64,000 bases of DNA from Lachnoclostridium sp. An118 (GCF_002160985.1 NZ_NFLQ01000004.1:62001-126000), one strand, 5' to 3'. Positions 43,826-51,489 are shown, counted from the stretch's first letter. Made by a program: numbers and translations. The notes: generated by a model from the sequence alone, not told the origin.

Positions 43826-43916
43826 GTAAAAAATTATTTTGTCCACTTCAACTGCACTGCGGTAGGAAAAAAAGTCATTGCATCGACAACAACTGCATCT
43901 ATCAAAGGAGAATGAT

Positions 43917-44180
43917 ATGGGAAACATTATAGGAATTGTCTGCTGTCCTATGACAGCAAAAAACATATTAAAACAAATGTCAATGCCACAAGATACATTT
44001 ATCGTATCATCAGAAACAACTCTACTACACCGAACGATAACTCCTTATGAACACATGGCGACATGGGCCAAAGAACTTTCTTCTAAACTTGCTCCCGACG
44101 ATCATCGGGGTCTAATTGAAACGGTAGGTTTAGAAGATAAAATAGATTTGCCTGTCAGCCAAATGTCACTTGTAGAATAG
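43917..44180 (+). CDS. Small protein of unknown function
   Basis: An 87-residue protein starting MGNIIGIVCCPMTAKN, which I do not recognise. No membrane helix or signal peptide is evident; two adjacent Cys lie at positions 9-10. ATG 43917 is 7 nt after AAAGGAGAA, a strong ribosome site that supports expression. It follows the 95-bp repeat. It could be a small regulator or part of a cassette brought with the repeat. Confidence 0.55.
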   Translation: MGNIIGIVCCPMTAKNILKQMSMPQDTFIVSSETTLLHRTITPYEHMATWAKELSSKLAPDDHRGLIETVGLEDKIDLPVSQMSLVE

Positions 44181-44560
44181 AAAAAGCTGCTTTTACTGAA
44201 AGCTATGCTATCATGTTCCCACAATTTGATTTTGCATAATTTCTTTGATAATCTGACCGTTTCGGAAGCAAATACTATACAGCCGTTATTGGTTGAGGTA
44301 TCTACATACGCAACCATTTTCCTAATTGGTACGCAGGATACTGGTTTTGCCCTTTGCGATTGGATAATCTGACTTTGAGCAGTAATAAATATGACTACCT
44401 GCCGGATGACGGCAAAAGAAAAAGCCCGTCCCCGGCAACGGGGACAAGCGGCCATGAATATGCACTATACCCTGTAATCCAACTGCATATTGCTTCGGCT
44501 TTCGCCCGGCAGGTCGCAGAGAGTGATAAGTATTACGAGAGATTGAAATGTGGTAGTATA
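44181..44560. other. Gap before winged-helix copy 2, no gene
   Basis: 380 bp without a convincing gene, containing the third recurring hairpin (44399-44436). An open frame runs through from 44354 into the winged-helix gene without a ribosome site, which I regard as chance. A TATAAT at 44557-44562 overlaps the downstream ATG. Confidence 0.4.
44399..44436. repeat. Recurring hairpin, copy 3 (diverged)
   Basis: CTGCCGGATGACGGC (44399-44413), purine loop, then GCCCGTCCCCGGC (44424-44436). Like copy 2 it is preceded by CTAC. The right arm has diverged, but the element is recognisable. Confidence 0.45.
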
Positions 44561-44974
44561 ATGGATAAAGTTGAGATTATTCTCCGGACTACAACCTCGT
44601 CTGGAAAAGTAACAGAACAACTATTAACAGAATTTAATATTCGACAGCCTGCGTCCGAAGCAGGAATTATTCTTCAGTTTTCTGGCCTTTCTATTGATCC
44701 GATTCAATATCAGATTTCCTATCAGGGGAAATTGCTGCAGATGACAACGTATGAATTTCAGGTGTTGGCCTATCTTGCCTATGATCCGGGAAAAGTGTTC
44801 ACGAAAGAGCAGATTTATCAGAATGTCTGGAAACAAGAGCCAGCGGATACGGATAATGCGGTGTGTTGCATCATATCCAGCATCCGTAGGAAGCTGCGGA
44901 AGGTTACAGCAAAAGAATACATCCAGACGGTGTGGGGAACTGGATACAAGTTTGTAGATATCCCAGGGGAGTGA
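44561..44974 (+). CDS. Orphan winged-helix DNA-binding protein, copy 2
   Basis: 137 residues, the same length as copy 1. The winged-helix half (about 48-137) differs from copy 1 at only a few positions, while residues 27-45 differ strongly (a block RQPASEAGIILQF against ERTITEKKAVLQY). The ATG overlaps a TATAAT and has no ribosome site, as in copy 1. The contrast between a conserved 3' half and a diverging middle points to recombination or conversion between copies. Confidence 0.75.
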   Translation: MDKVEIILRTTTSSGKVTEQLLTEFNIRQPASEAGIILQFSGLSIDPIQYQISYQGKLLQMTTYEFQVLAYLAYDPGKVFTKEQIYQNVWKQEPADTDNAVCCIISSIRRKLRKVTAKEYIQTVWGTGYKFVDIPGE

Positions 44975-44987
44975 TCCCCTGGGATAT
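44958..44987 (+). terminator. Terminator hairpin of winged-helix copy 2
   Basis: Perfect 13-bp arms (ATATCCCAGGGGA and complement) with the loop GTGA containing the stop codon. The T tract that follows is weak. Confidence 0.75.
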
Positions 44988-45043
44988 TTGCGAGAAATGT
45001 ATATGAATAATAATTTGACAAAAAATATCGCTTTTTACTTGTT

Positions 45044-45376
45044 TTATAACACCATTTGGCAGATAAGTATGCCAATCGTTCCCAGACAAATAAAGGAAAG
45101 CCCAATACCTGTTGCCTTTTTCTTTTTGGAAATTTCCAACTTGTCTTTTTCTGTAATATTGACAACAGGGCAATTTCTTCTTCTAATCAGATATACCAGC
45201 AGTCCGTTACCAGTGTTGTTTCCTAATGTTGTGAACAATCCCCAGAAACGGGGGTGCTTTATCCCTCTTGTCTTTGCGTCAATTACAACAAGACTATAAA
45301 GTTGGTATAGAAAGGAAACAACTCCCACAACTATGATAGCTCCAAACATAACAGATACAATAGTATGCCATTCCAT
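45044..45376 (-). CDS. Small membrane protein paired with XRE regulator
   Basis: About 110 residues with a membrane helix near the N-terminus (about 8-30) and one at the C-terminus (about 90-108), basic middle. It resembles the small PLDc_N-like/unknown membrane proteins found next to membrane-bound XRE regulators. ATG 45376 or TTG 45382 could start it; GGAGGA lies upstream of both. It follows the XRE gene by about 15 bp and is surely co-transcribed. Function unknown. Confidence 0.65.
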   Translation of the reverse strand: MEWHTIVSVMFGAIIVVGVVSFLYQLYSLVVIDAKTRGIKHPRFWGLFTTLGNNTGNGLLVYLIRRRNCPVVNITEKDKLEISKKKKATGIGLSFICLGTIGILICQMVL

Positions 45377-45391
45377 AATCAATAGTCCTCC

Positions 45392-45799
45392 TTAAATTTT
45401 TTGAATGATTTGATACAGCAACGCAGACGCACTGATAACCATTAAGCAGAAAATACCGACAAGGTAAATTCGATTGTTTGGGATAAACATACTCAAAGTT
45501 ATCACAACTGCAACAAGTACGATATTGATAAGGATTGCCCCTATCAATTTTTGATTACTCTTTACAACATTTGTACTTTCTTCCAGATGTTTCATCATTT
45601 TTTCATCTCCTTTCAGCAAATCGTCCAGACTTATGGAATATAAGTTACTTAATCCAATGACGCTGATAATATCTGGATAAGATTTTTCATTCTCCCAATT
45701 TGAAATGGTTTGACGGGACACATTGAGTTCTTCTGCTACCTTTTCCTGTGTCAGACCGGAATGTAATCTAGCGTCTTTTAATTTCTTTCCTATTTCCAT
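45392..45799 (-). CDS. XRE-family regulator with C-terminal membrane helices
   Basis: 135 residues: a Cro/C1-type HTH (about 4-60; GLTQEKVAEELNVSRQTISNWENEKSYPDI) followed by a linker and two hydrophobic helices (about 85-105 and 112-132). Such membrane-tethered XRE proteins are common in Firmicutes and may sense membrane or envelope changes. ATG 45799 follows AAAGGAG. It is on the opposite strand to neighbouring cargo and expressed with the small membrane protein downstream. Confidence 0.85.
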   Translation of the reverse strand: MEIGKKLKDARLHSGLTQEKVAEELNVSRQTISNWENEKSYPDIISVIGLSNLYSISLDDLLKGDEKMMKHLEESTNVVKSNQKLIGAILINIVLVAVVITLSMFIPNNRIYLVGIFCLMVISASALLYQIIQKI

Positions 45800-46126
45800 A
45801 TTTGCGATTGCTCCTTTCAGTGCCTATTATCCATATTCAAAGTACAATGTCTATCAAAAAACTTTTTAAAAGGCGATTTTTTCTTGTAAAAATTCTTTGA
45901 CATACCATTATTACGGCGTTTCGAGGTTCATTATAGCGTTGCTTGAACGTGTAAGCAACGAAATTTTTACCGCTTGTAAATCTCTTTGGATAGAGGACAG
46001 CCTGCTTCTGACTGCCCCATAAAATACAAAAAGCTGTCAGTAGCGACCTTGCCTGTCGCTGATCTGCCAGCTCTAATATGGTATCTCGCATATCCCTCGG
46101 CTTGTTTCAATGAACGTCTCTCTATG
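45800..46126. other. Gap with decayed coding sequence
   Basis: About 330 bp with only broken frames. A minus-strand frame (45837-46091, RDTILELADQRQARSLLTAFC...) may be a remnant but has no ribosome site and no family I recognise. No RNA gene seen. Confidence 0.35.
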
Positions 46127-46192
46127 GACAAGTCCCTGCCATATGCTTCATAGTCGATATAGTTTTGCAATGGTAGCGGTAATCTCGTTATT
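46127..46192 (-). pseudogene. ArdA-like antirestriction fragment
   Basis: The minus strand reads LPLPLQNYIDYEAYGRDLS, like the conserved C-terminal region of ArdA proteins, which mimic DNA and block type I restriction on conjugative elements. It is fused directly to the 3' remnant of a winged-helix gene on the other strand and continues into unrelated sequence. Only about 20 codons are recognisable. Confidence 0.5.
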
Positions 46193-46309
46193 GCGGTGTT
46201 CTGTATCATATCTAGCATCCGCAGGAAACTGCGGAAGGTTACAAAGAAAGAATACATCCAGACGGTGTGGGGAGCTGGATACAAATTTGTGGATGTCCCA
46301 GGGGAGTGA
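46193..46309 (+). pseudogene. Winged-helix gene, 3' remnant
   Basis: 38 codons (AVFCIISSIRRKLRKVTKKEYIQ ... VPGE) identical or nearly so to the ends of copies 2 and 3, including the hairpin with the stop codon in its loop. The 5' two thirds are missing and replaced by an ArdA-like fragment. It shows breakage inside this gene family. Confidence 0.8.
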
Positions 46310-46396
46310 TCCCCTGGGGGTTTCATATATGATTTATGGATTGCTCTAATGTCGGAAAGTAATATTCATAAGTCTGTAGATAGTTAAAGTTAGAGA

Positions 46397-46425
46397 TTGA
46401 CAAAAAATGTTCCTCATAGTATTAT
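46397..46425 (+). promoter_or_regulatory. Promoter of the ABC-F gene
   Basis: Consensus TTGACA (46397-46402), 17-bp spacer, TATTAT (46420-46425). It lies 340 bp upstream of the ABC-F start, leaving a long structured leader. Confidence 0.75.
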
Positions 46426-46464
46426 TTGGAACTGAGATGACACCTCTTGAGAAGGAGATAAACC

Positions 46465-46554
46465 ATGAATTTTCATTTGACTGATCGGAGAAAAAAGAAA
46501 ATCAACTCTGTACAATCCATTCCGATGAAACATTGTACAGAGTATAGCGTATAA
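46465..46554 (+). CDS. 29-residue leader peptide of the ABC-F gene
   Basis: MNFHLTDRRKKKINSVQSIP... with a near-ideal ribosome site (AAGGAGATAAACC). The frame covers the first leader hairpin (46505-46543). Ribosome stalling on such leaders under macrolide, lincosamide or pleuromutilin type drugs switches downstream structures in known ABC-F resistance genes. The run of basic residues (RRKKK) is a plausible stalling area. The role is inferred from architecture. Confidence 0.65.
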   Translation: MNFHLTDRRKKKINSVQSIPMKHCTEYSV

Positions 46555-46750
46555 ATAACGCAGTTAGATTTCATCGGAAAGCCAAGGGAATACTATATCC
46601 ATTTTTAGAAATTGGCTTTCCGTGTAGCTATGATGTGTATAAGGCTATAGGCAATGTTTTGTCTGTAGCCTTTTGTTATTTTGGATTACCATATTAAAGG
46701 CAGAAGGCGGATACCATTTGTATCATGACTTTCTGCCTTTTTATTTTTTT
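46505..46750 (+). promoter_or_regulatory. Transcription attenuator of the ABC-F gene
   Basis: Ordered structures: hairpin 1, perfect 12-bp arms (46505-46516/46532-46543); hairpin 2, perfect 10-bp arms (46576-46585/46612-46621); terminator-like hairpin 3 (46641-46670, then TTTTGTT); terminator 4 (46696-46740, then TTATTTTTTT) ending 22 bp before the ABC-F ATG. The loop of hairpin 1 holds CCGATGAAA (46522-46530), exactly complementary to TTTCATCGG (46569-46577) at the foot of hairpin 2, so alternative folds exist. Confidence 0.75.
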
Positions 46751-46771
46751 ATGTAGAAAGGAATCAAAGAA

Positions 46772-48304
46772 ATGAGTTTATTAGAAGTTGAAGGATTATC
46801 ACATTCTTTTGGAGAAAATACGCTTTATAGAAATGCCAGTTTTACATTGAATAAAGGAGAACACATTGGTATTGTTGGACAGAACGGGACAGGGAAAAGC
46901 ACTTTAATTAAAATCTGTACAGAAAAGATTATACCTGATCATGGACGGATTATCTGGCAGCCGGATATTACGATTGGGTACTTAGACCAATACGCAGAAA
47001 TCGACCGTACAGTGACGATGAAAGATTTTTTGAAATCAGCGTTTGCAAAGTTGTTTGAGATGGAGGCGCAGACGATACAGTTATATGAAAAGGCTGCTGA
47101 GGGAGATTTAAGAAGCATGGAGCTTGCCGCTCGTTATCAGGAGCAGCTTGAAACACATGACTTTTATTCTATTGATACTACGATAGAACGTGTCGCAAAT
47201 GGATTAGGGTTGCTTGCCATTGGTCTTGAACGATCCATTGCGGAAATGAGTGGAGGCCAACGAGCCAAGGTGATTTTAGCAAAGTTATTACTTGAAAAAC
47301 CAGATGTATTATTATTAGATGAGCCGACTAACTTTTTAGATAAAGAGCATATATCATGGCTGGCAGAATATCTATCTAATTTAGAAAACGCTTTTTTAGT
47401 TGTTTCCCATGATTTTAGCTTTCTGGATAAGGTAGCGAACCGCATTTGTGATATAGACAACAATGCGATTACGAAATACTATGGCACATATTCTGAATTT
47501 TTGCGGAAGAAAACCTTGCTTCGGGAAGATTATGTAAGACAATATGCGGCCCAGCAAAAGAAAATTAAAAAGACAGAAGAATTTATACGAAAGAATATAG
47601 CGGGAAGAAAAGCAAAAATGGCAAGGGGACGGCAAAAGCAGCTCGATCGTATGGAGAAACTGGAGGCGATAGATCAAAAAGAGATTATCCCCTATTTCCA
47701 TTTTCCTGTTTTGCCCTTGACGAATACGGAACATCTTCTTGTGAAGCATTTGGCGGTTGGCTATCATTATCCTGTATTGTCAGATATAGAATTTAGTATT
47801 ATGGGAGGGCAAAAAGTTGTTATTACAGGATTCAATGGAATTGGAAAATCAACCTTGTTAAAAACCTTAATCGGGAAAATCCCGTTAATGCAAGGGGAGT
47901 TTAAATTCTCCGATCAGGTTACGATTGGATATTTTGAACAGGATTTATTATGGGATGAACCAGAAAAGACACCAATACAAATTGTTTCCAATGCTCATCC
48001 CGATATGGTAATCAAAGATGTCCGTAAACAGTTAGCACGTTGTGGAATATCAAGCAAACACGCAATGCAGCCTGTTGAAACATTAAGTGGAGGAGAACAG
48101 GCAAAAGTAAAAATGTGCCTGCTGACTTTAACACCTTGTAATTTTCTAATTTTGGATGAACCTACAAATCATCTGGATGTACAAGCAAAGGAAGCATTGA
48201 AAACAGCACTTATGGATTTTGCTGGAACTGTATTAATTGTATCACATGAGGAAGATTTTTACCGCGACTGGACTCAGAAAGTAATTAACGTTGAAAGAAA
48301 TTAA
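46772..48304 (+). CDS. ABC-F protein, probable ribosomal protection factor
   Basis: 510 residues with two ABC domains and no membrane helices: Walker A GQNGTGKS and GFNGIGKS, signatures MSGGQRAK and LSGGEQAK, Walker B LLLDEPTN and LILDEPTN. A basic, coiled inter-domain linker (about 240-300) is typical of ABC-F proteins that enter the ribosomal E site and dislodge antibiotics. ATG 46772 follows AGAAAGGA. The long attenuated leader supports a drug-inducible resistance role rather than a housekeeping one. The exact resistance class cannot be assigned. Confidence 0.87.
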   Translation: MSLLEVEGLSHSFGENTLYRNASFTLNKGEHIGIVGQNGTGKSTLIKICTEKIIPDHGRIIWQPDITIGYLDQYAEIDRTVTMKDFLKSAFAKLFEMEAQTIQLYEKAAEGDLRSMELAARYQEQLETHDFYSIDTTIERVANGLGLLAIGLERSIAEMSGGQRAKVILAKLLLEKPDVLLLDEPTNFLDKEHISWLAEYLSNLENAFLVVSHDFSFLDKVANRICDIDNNAITKYYGTYSEFLRKKTLLREDYVRQYAAQQKKIKKTEEFIRKNIAGRKAKMARGRQKQLDRMEKLEAIDQKEIIPYFHFPVLPLTNTEHLLVKHLAVGYHYPVLSDIEFSIMGGQKVVITGFNGIGKSTLLKTLIGKIPLMQGEFKFSDQVTIGYFEQDLLWDEPEKTPIQIVSNAHPDMVIKDVRKQLARCGISSKHAMQPVETLSGGEQAKVKMCLLTLTPCNFLILDEPTNHLDVQAKEALKTALMDFAGTVLIVSHEEDFYRDWTQKVINVERN

Positions 48305-48341
48305 TTCATAAATATGATAATAATTGGCAGGTGGCAGAGCG

Positions 48342-48758
48342 ATGGAGCAGATCGAAATCATCCTACGTATTACGGAATCATCTGGAAAAGTAACAGAACG
48401 GCTTCTGGCAGAATTTGATGCCATACAAACTGTAAAAGAGAAGAAGGAAGTGATTAACTATTCCGGACTTTGTATTGATCCGATCCAACATCAGGTTTCT
48501 TACGAGGGGAGCGCTCTTCCTCTTACAGAGACTTATGAATTTCAGACACTTGTTTATCTTGCCAGTCAGCCAGGGAGAGTCTTCACGAAAGAGCAGATCT
48601 ACCAGGCAGTCTGGAAGGAAGAGCCGGTGGATGTAAGCAGTGCGGTGTTCTGTATCATCGGGAATATCCGCCAAAAGCTGAGAAAGGTTACAAAGAAAGA
48701 ATATATCCAGACCGTGTGGGGAGTCGGATACAAGTTTGTAGATGTCCCAGGGGAGTGA
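48342..48758 (+). CDS. Orphan winged-helix DNA-binding protein, copy 3
   Basis: 138 residues, the most diverged full copy: the N-terminal signature (IEIILRITESSGKVTERLLAEFD) and C-terminal winged helix (YIQTVWGVGYKFVDVPGE) are kept, with changes in between. Unlike copies 1 and 2 its ATG has a plausible ribosome site (GGCAGGTGG) and does not overlap a TATAAT. It begins 37 bp after the ABC-F gene, so it may be co-transcribed with it. It may be the parental type for the others. Confidence 0.78.
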   Translation: MEQIEIILRITESSGKVTERLLAEFDAIQTVKEKKEVINYSGLCIDPIQHQVSYEGSALPLTETYEFQTLVYLASQPGRVFTKEQIYQAVWKEEPVDVSSAVFCIIGNIRQKLRKVTKKEYIQTVWGVGYKFVDVPGE

Positions 48759-48773
48759 GCCCCTGGGATTTTC
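48746..48773 (+). terminator. Terminator hairpin of winged-helix copy 3
   Basis: CCCAGGGG/CCCCTGGG arms with the loop AGTGAG holding the stop codon, followed by ATTTTCT. Confidence 0.75.
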
Positions 48774-48847
48774 TAATAGTATAGTAATTAGGGTGTATTT
48801 TTGATATTATGAATAGCAAAGGATTACAATTTGAGGAGATATTGCGT

Positions 48848-49666
48848 ATGCAGATATTTTATGGAGAGAAAGATATAGATTATAACAACCCAAATGGATA
48901 TGCTTTTCTTAACTGGCGTTTCGATGATTCTATGGGAGGTAATAATAAAGAAAATCCATTTCAAGGAATTAGTGATAATTTTGAAATGGGGAAAGCATAC
49001 ATGGCAAATGCCATCATAGCCTTATATTCTATTATATATAGCCATAACCCTCAAAATATGGCAGATACAATGGTGTTCCCTGTTTTATTTAGTGTGTGGC
49101 ATGGAGTGGAATTATGGCTGAAAAGTAGTATCTATGCGATAAGTTTGATAACTAATACGGAGACTAAAATGAAGCAAAATCATAATATTAAGGATTATTT
49201 AGATGCATTACGAGAAAGATTAAGCGAATTAAATATGAATTCTACAGAAAAAATGGCATTATCAGAAGTGGTAGAATTAGTTGAAGAGTTCAAACGTGTA
49301 GATGCTCATTTTGATTTTGCAAGATATTCATTTGATAGAAAAGGAAATTATCAATTTTATAATGCTCCTGTTGGAGATGACAAACAATGGCAAAAGGGGT
49401 TAGCGACTGATATACAAGTGGTGCCAAATACGTGTATTAAACTGGAGTCATTATTTAATTTGATTTTAGGGATTACAGATCATTTTCGAGATTTTGTGGA
49501 ATATTTAATATTGGTTATTACAGAAGGTGGAAAATTGTCAGATGATTATTATGAGGCACACATAAAATTTTGCAAGAATTTTGAAAAAAAGTTAGATGAT
49601 AAGATTGAGGATGAACCCGATCCTCTGAGACACATTATACGAGCAATTAATTTATACATCTTGTGA
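48848..49666 (+). CDS. HEPN-like protein of unknown function
   Basis: About 272 residues, strongly AT-rich compared with its surroundings. It is helical; the segment VLFSVWHGVELWLKSSIYAI followed by HNIKDYLDAL resembles the first helices of HEPN domains, which are found in RNases of toxin and abortive-infection systems. A clear catalytic RxxxxH motif was not identified, so this is tentative. ATG 48848 has a strong GAGGAG site; ATG 48809 (13 codons longer) has none. It stands alone, between winged-helix copy 3 and a terminator, and could be a phage- or plasmid-defence gene. Confidence 0.5.
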   Translation: MQIFYGEKDIDYNNPNGYAFLNWRFDDSMGGNNKENPFQGISDNFEMGKAYMANAIIALYSIIYSHNPQNMADTMVFPVLFSVWHGVELWLKSSIYAISLITNTETKMKQNHNIKDYLDALRERLSELNMNSTEKMALSEVVELVEEFKRVDAHFDFARYSFDRKGNYQFYNAPVGDDKQWQKGLATDIQVVPNTCIKLESLFNLILGITDHFRDFVEYLILVITEGGKLSDDYYEAHIKFCKNFEKKLDDKIEDEPDPLRHIIRAINLYIL

Positions 49667-49701
49667 AAAGATAAGAGACGATTTCGTTTCTGACGAGAAA
49701 G

Positions 49702-49746
49702 TGTCCTGTACACCTGATTGATTCCAGTTGTACAGGACATTTTTTA
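49702..49746. terminator. Terminator at the right cargo boundary
   Basis: Perfect 11-bp arms (TGTCCTGTACA, complement at 49729-49739) and seven-base T-rich run on the plus strand. It ends plus-strand cargo transcription against the convergent ICE operon. Confidence 0.8.
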
Positions 49747-50181
49747 TTCTTCTGCAGATACTTCCGTCAGTTCTTCGTAACCGATCAGCGCTGGCGTGGA
49801 CGGCAGGTCCCCGGCTGTATTCTCCAGATAGCCTTCCTTTTTAAAATAGAACCGGTAGTAGTGGCCAACTAAAAGCCGGGTCTGCTTCTCCAGCCGGAAG
49901 CGGTATTCCTTCCCTTCCGCAGTGCGTATCAGGATCTTCTGGCTTCTGGTGAGGGGAGATTTTTCCCGCTTCAGGCAGACGCCCTCTAGGATGAGATACG
50001 CTTCTTTTTGGATGGCATGGTACAAAAGCAGAAAGCGGATGATGCAGCATACCCCCAGGAGAAGGCTCATGGTGAGAAGGATGGTATCTTTCTGTGTCAG
50101 GGCATAGACGCATCCAAACAGGACACAAAAAAGGCCGACTGCGCAGATGGCAGCCAGCCGGGTAAATAACGGTTTTGGCAT
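49744..50181 (-). CDS. ICE membrane protein with two helices
   Basis: 145 residues: two hydrophobic helices (about 8-27 and 33-53), then a soluble, basic domain of about 90 residues. I do not recognise the family. ATG 50181 follows AAAGGAGAT and lies 20 bp after the preceding gene in the sigma/zinc-ribbon operon. It is the last gene before the cargo; ssb presumably followed in the ancestral element. Confidence 0.65.
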   Translation of the reverse strand: MPKPLFTRLAAICAVGLFCVLFGCVYALTQKDTILLTMSLLLGVCCIIRFLLLYHAIQKEAYLILEGVCLKREKSPLTRSQKILIRTAEGKEYRFRLEKQTRLLVGHYYRFYFKKEGYLENTAGDLPSTPALIGYEELTEVSAEE

Positions 50182-50200
50182 AAGGGATCTCCTTTCGGAT

Positions 50201-50884
50201 CTATATTTTTTGGAACAGGATCTGCTGGTTTAAATACAGGCTGCTGACTGCCTGCAGAATAGGATACTGGGTGTGTGTGATCTGTACCGTATCTGTAAGA
50301 GTGCTGCAGGTATCCTCTGGCGCTGTATAGAGTTTATCCAGGATATCCTCTTCCTTCTGAATCAAGATGCCCCGCTCTATACTAAGCAATAGTTCTACTG
50401 TGGACAGCGGTGCCTTTCCTGCCAGTTTAAGGACTTTCTGTTCAGTAGGCGTGCATTTTGCTTTGCGAAGAAGCTCAGGGAAGTCTTTCAGACGTACCTT
50501 TTTGTGAAGGTAGAGCAGCAATGCACTTCCAAGACGTGGAAGGAACCGGTCTTCTATGGGGGTGATGGTCAGCGTCCCAATGAGACGGTACAGGGCATCC
50601 ACTGCGCTGACTCCCATCCCTTTTACTAAAAGTCCCCGCAGGAGCAGCCGGTTCAGATAGTGGGATAGAGGCATGGAGATGCACTGCCCAGAGTCCGCAC
50701 AGGTCTTTTCTACAAACTGTTCCAATTCAGGGTAAGTGAGAATCTGGAACGCCAGACTGCTCCATACGAGGATTTCATCTTTGGACATCCCGTATTCTTT
50801 CTGGTTGTTGATGATATAGGGAACCGGCTTCCCGTTTGTTCGTTCAAATTTCAAAATACCGACAGCAGTATAGAGCGTAAGCAT
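50201..50884 (-). CDS. ICE protein of unknown function
   Basis: A 227-residue soluble, Leu-rich helical protein, family not recognised, without signal peptide or membrane helix. ATG 50884 follows GAGGAGGAAC. It lies 24 bp downstream of the sigma-like gene and 20 bp upstream of the membrane protein, so it is a member of the same operon. It could be a regulatory or replication accessory protein. Confidence 0.6.
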   Translation of the reverse strand: MLTLYTAVGILKFERTNGKPVPYIINNQKEYGMSKDEILVWSSLAFQILTYPELEQFVEKTCADSGQCISMPLSHYLNRLLLRGLLVKGMGVSAVDALYRLIGTLTITPIEDRFLPRLGSALLLYLHKKVRLKDFPELLRKAKCTPTEQKVLKLAGKAPLSTVELLLSIERGILIQKEEDILDKLYTAPEDTCSTLTDTVQITHTQYPILQAVSSLYLNQQILFQKI

Positions 50885-50907
50885 AGTAAGTTCCTCCTCA
50901 TATTATT

Positions 50908-51489
50908 TCAGGATAATAGGGCATAAAGTGTGGCGTCCTGGGCTAAGAATCTGCGGGCCTTGCTCTGCCATGCCCGGATGTGGTTGGCAGGCACCCGGTA
51001 ATGGGTGGACAATTCCTTGCTCGAATAGCCTTCAAGCTGGTAGCAGATGGCTTCGATGCCTTTCTGGATGGTGCTGCACTGGGTAGCTTTTAGTGTCTCC
51101 AGATAAGCGCCTGCCTCCGTAGCCTTTAAGGAATGGAGGAAGCTCTCCGGAAGTGTCTGCTCTTCAGGCGAATACCAGCCGGGTTCCACGCTTGATGGTT
51201 CCGGTTGATCTTCCAGCAGGGAGCAGAGGTGTTTTTTTTCCCGGATATCACGCCGCCAGAAATCATAAATGGCATTGCAGATCGCAGCATGGGCATACGG
51301 GGAAAAGGAATAGCCCTCCTTGCAGGATACGGCTGCCCGGCACAGTGCGAGGTATCCGACCTGGCATAGTTCCTGCCACTGGTCATTGCACAGTGGAAAT
51401 CTTTTTGTCAACACAGCTACCATCCTTGGAACCAGGTCCATGTGTTCCTCTGCCAACTGTTTTTGATTGGGTGTCATAGGTGTGGTCAT
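50908..51489 (-). CDS. Sigma-70-like RNA polymerase factor of the ICE
   Basis: 193 residues: a region-2-like N-terminal part (about 25-85; WQELCQVGYLALCRAAVSCKEGYSFSPYAHAAICNAIYDFWRR matches the core-binding and -10-binding helices) and a C-terminal helix-turn-helix like region 4 (about 140-185; LEGYSSKELSTHYRVPANHIRAWQSKARR). Several mobile elements use such factors to switch on transfer genes. ATG 51489 follows AGGAGGGG. It lies 15 bp after the zinc-ribbon gene. Confidence 0.75.
   Translation of the reverse strand: MTTPMTPNQKQLAEEHMDLVPRMVAVLTKRFPLCNDQWQELCQVGYLALCRAAVSCKEGYSFSPYAHAAICNAIYDFWRRDIREKKHLCSLLEDQPEPSSVEPGWYSPEEQTLPESFLHSLKATEAGAYLETLKATQCSTIQKGIEAICYQLEGYSSKELSTHYRVPANHIRAWQSKARRFLAQDATLYALLS

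Noticed and set aside
44354-44560. N-terminal extension of winged-helix copy 2
   Set aside because: The extension has no ribosome site, crosses the recurring hairpin and is absent from the other copies; the shared start is ATG 44561.
4646-49746. att sites or target duplications at the cargo borders
   Set aside because: I compared the sequences near 4.65-5.04 kb and 49.67-49.75 kb and saw no convincing direct repeat.
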